Source of the DNA: Mycolicibacterium parafortuitum
GTDB lineage: Bacteria > Actinomycetota > Actinomycetes > Mycobacteriales > Mycobacteriaceae
Direction of reading: 5' to 3'
Assembly: GCF_002086815.1 (NCBI RefSeq)
Contig: NZ_MVID01000003.1
Coordinates: forward strand, 248,001 to 312,000
DNA length: 64,000 bases
The notes under the pieces were generated by a model, which saw nothing but the letters and a program-made list of their open reading frames with translations, was not told the DNA's origin and ran no database searches. A program made the translations under genes and the position numbers. Shown in pieces: positions 63,378-64,000 of this stretch; positions within the stretch are counted from its first letter, which is position 1, and every line of letters begins with the position of its first letter.

Positions 63378-64000
63378 GTGCTGAGCCGATGCATCGGCAT
63401 CGATCCCGAGGTCTTCGCTGCCGAATACTGGGGTCGCAAGCCGCTGCTGAGCTCTGCCGACGCGCTGCCCCGCGATTTCGGCGATCTGCTCTCCCCGGCC
63501 ATGGTCGACGAGCTCATCGCCGAGCGCGGGGTACGCGCGCCGTTCATCCGGTTGGCCAAGGAGGGCCAGGTGCTGGCCAAGGACTCCTACCTCGGACCGG
63601 CGGGATTCGGCGCCGAGATCACCGACCAGGTCGACTCGGCCAAGGTGCTGACCCAACTCGCCGCCGGGGCGACAGTCGTGCTGCAGGGCCTGCACCGGCT
63701 GTGGCCGCCGCTGATCGAGTTCACCCACCGGGCGGTCGCCGACATCGGGCACCCGGTGCAGGCCAACGCCTACATCACCCCACCGGACAACCGCGGGTTC
63801 GACTTTCACTACGACGTCCACGACGTGTTCGTGCTTCAGGTTTCGGGCACCAAGCGGTGGGTCGTGCACGAACCGGTGCACCTGCATCCGCTGCCGGACC
63901 AGCCGTGGACGCTGTTCCGGGAGCAGATCGCGCAGCGGGTCACCACCGACCCCGTCATCGACACCGTGCTCACCGCGGGCGACGCGCTGTATCTGCCCCG
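63378..64000 (+). CDS. JmjC / cupin-4 2-oxoglutarate oxygenase, C-terminally cut by window
   Basis: The first 207 residues of a protein that continues past the right edge. Start GTG 63378 is preceded by GAGG at 63367-63370, overlapping the peptide stop. The N-terminus FAAEYWGRKPLL and the core ITPPDNRGFDFHYDVHDVF, followed by VSGTKRWVVHEP, match cupin-4/JmjC ribosomal oxygenases such as bacterial RoxA. The iron-binding HxD motif is His144-Tyr-Asp146; the distal His should lie just beyond the window after GDALYLP. Such enzymes hydroxylate Arg, His, Asn or Asp in proteins using Fe(II) and 2-oxoglutarate. Translational coupling to the repeat peptide suggests that the peptide is its substrate. 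Confidence 0.85.
   Translation, partial: MLSRCIGIDPEVFAAEYWGRKPLLSSADALPRDFGDLLSPAMVDELIAERGVRAPFIRLAKEGQVLAKDSYLGPAGFGAEITDQVDSAKVLTQLAAGATVVLQGLHRLWPPLIEFTHRAVADIGHPVQANAYITPPDNRGFDFHYDVHDVFVLQVSGTKRWVVHEPVHLHPLPDQPWTLFREQIAQRVTTDPVIDTVLTAGDALYLP

Noticed and set aside
63069..63887. 272-codon frame on the minus strand across the peptide and oxygenase
   Set aside because: It is antisense to a clear JmjC protein with intact metal motif and to the coupled repeat peptide.

Overview
The window is high-GC actinobacterial DNA and reads as the chromosome of a mycobacterium, most likely a fast-growing Mycolicibacterium-type species. The evidence is a complete ESX-3 type VII secretion locus, PE/PPE proteins, Stf0 sulfotransferase, FadE6, a 13E12-family HNH protein, and gene neighbourhoods that follow the M. 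tuberculosis order around dcd, the Rv0308-Rv0315 genes, Rv0293-Rv0296, the esx-3 locus Rv0282-Rv0292 and Rv0271-Rv0276, with accessory insertions. Many genes are packed with 4-base ATGA or GTGA start/stop overlaps.

Layout. 1-2.8 kb: start of a UDP-glucose dehydrogenase, a mycobacterial DUF7159-type membrane protein, dcd and tRNA-Gly. 2.9-7.9 kb: exported solute-binding protein, TetR regulator, cytochrome P450, then a 0.5-kb intergenic region with tandem iron boxes in front of a GjpA-like exported protein. 7.9-12.6 kb: quinol-type nitric oxide reductase norB with two coupled downstream genes (a zinc-ribbon membrane protein and a slipin), and a secreted GH16 glucanase. 12.9-21 kb: exported hydrolase-lipocalin fusion, Gly/Pro-repeat secreted protein, MFS exporter with nitrobindin, FAD monooxygenase, SDR, an unknown protein and lactate dehydrogenase. 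21.1-26.8 kb: five-gene dipeptide/oligopeptide ABC importer ending in a strong terminator. 26.9-33.1 kb: Hsp70-like Pro/Thr-rich membrane protein, SnoaL-like protein, L,D-transpeptidase-like exported protein, PAP2-lipid kinase fusion, a second PAP2 protein and two tandem paralogues of unknown function.

33.1-41.9 kb: 13E12-type HNH protein; then sulfatase, Stf0, cysD and cysNC, which together activate sulfate to PAPS, transfer it to a glycolipid-type acceptor and could remove it again; then tam and an alpha/beta hydrolase. 41.8-56.3 kb: the whole ESX-3 locus on the minus strand (eccA3 to eccE3), preceded by a nested dyad that fits iron control. Its mycosin MycP3 lacks the expected catalytic Asp and Ser. 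56.4-63.1 kb: MpaB-type oxygenase, TetR, VOC protein, hydrolase, 2-hydroxyacid dehydrogenase and two-domain FadE6, which look like a catabolic island.

63.2-64.0 kb: a 60-residue peptide made mainly of a 23-residue tandem repeat, translationally coupled to a JmjC/cupin-4 oxygenase that runs off the window. This pair is the best candidate here for an undescribed peptide-modification system.
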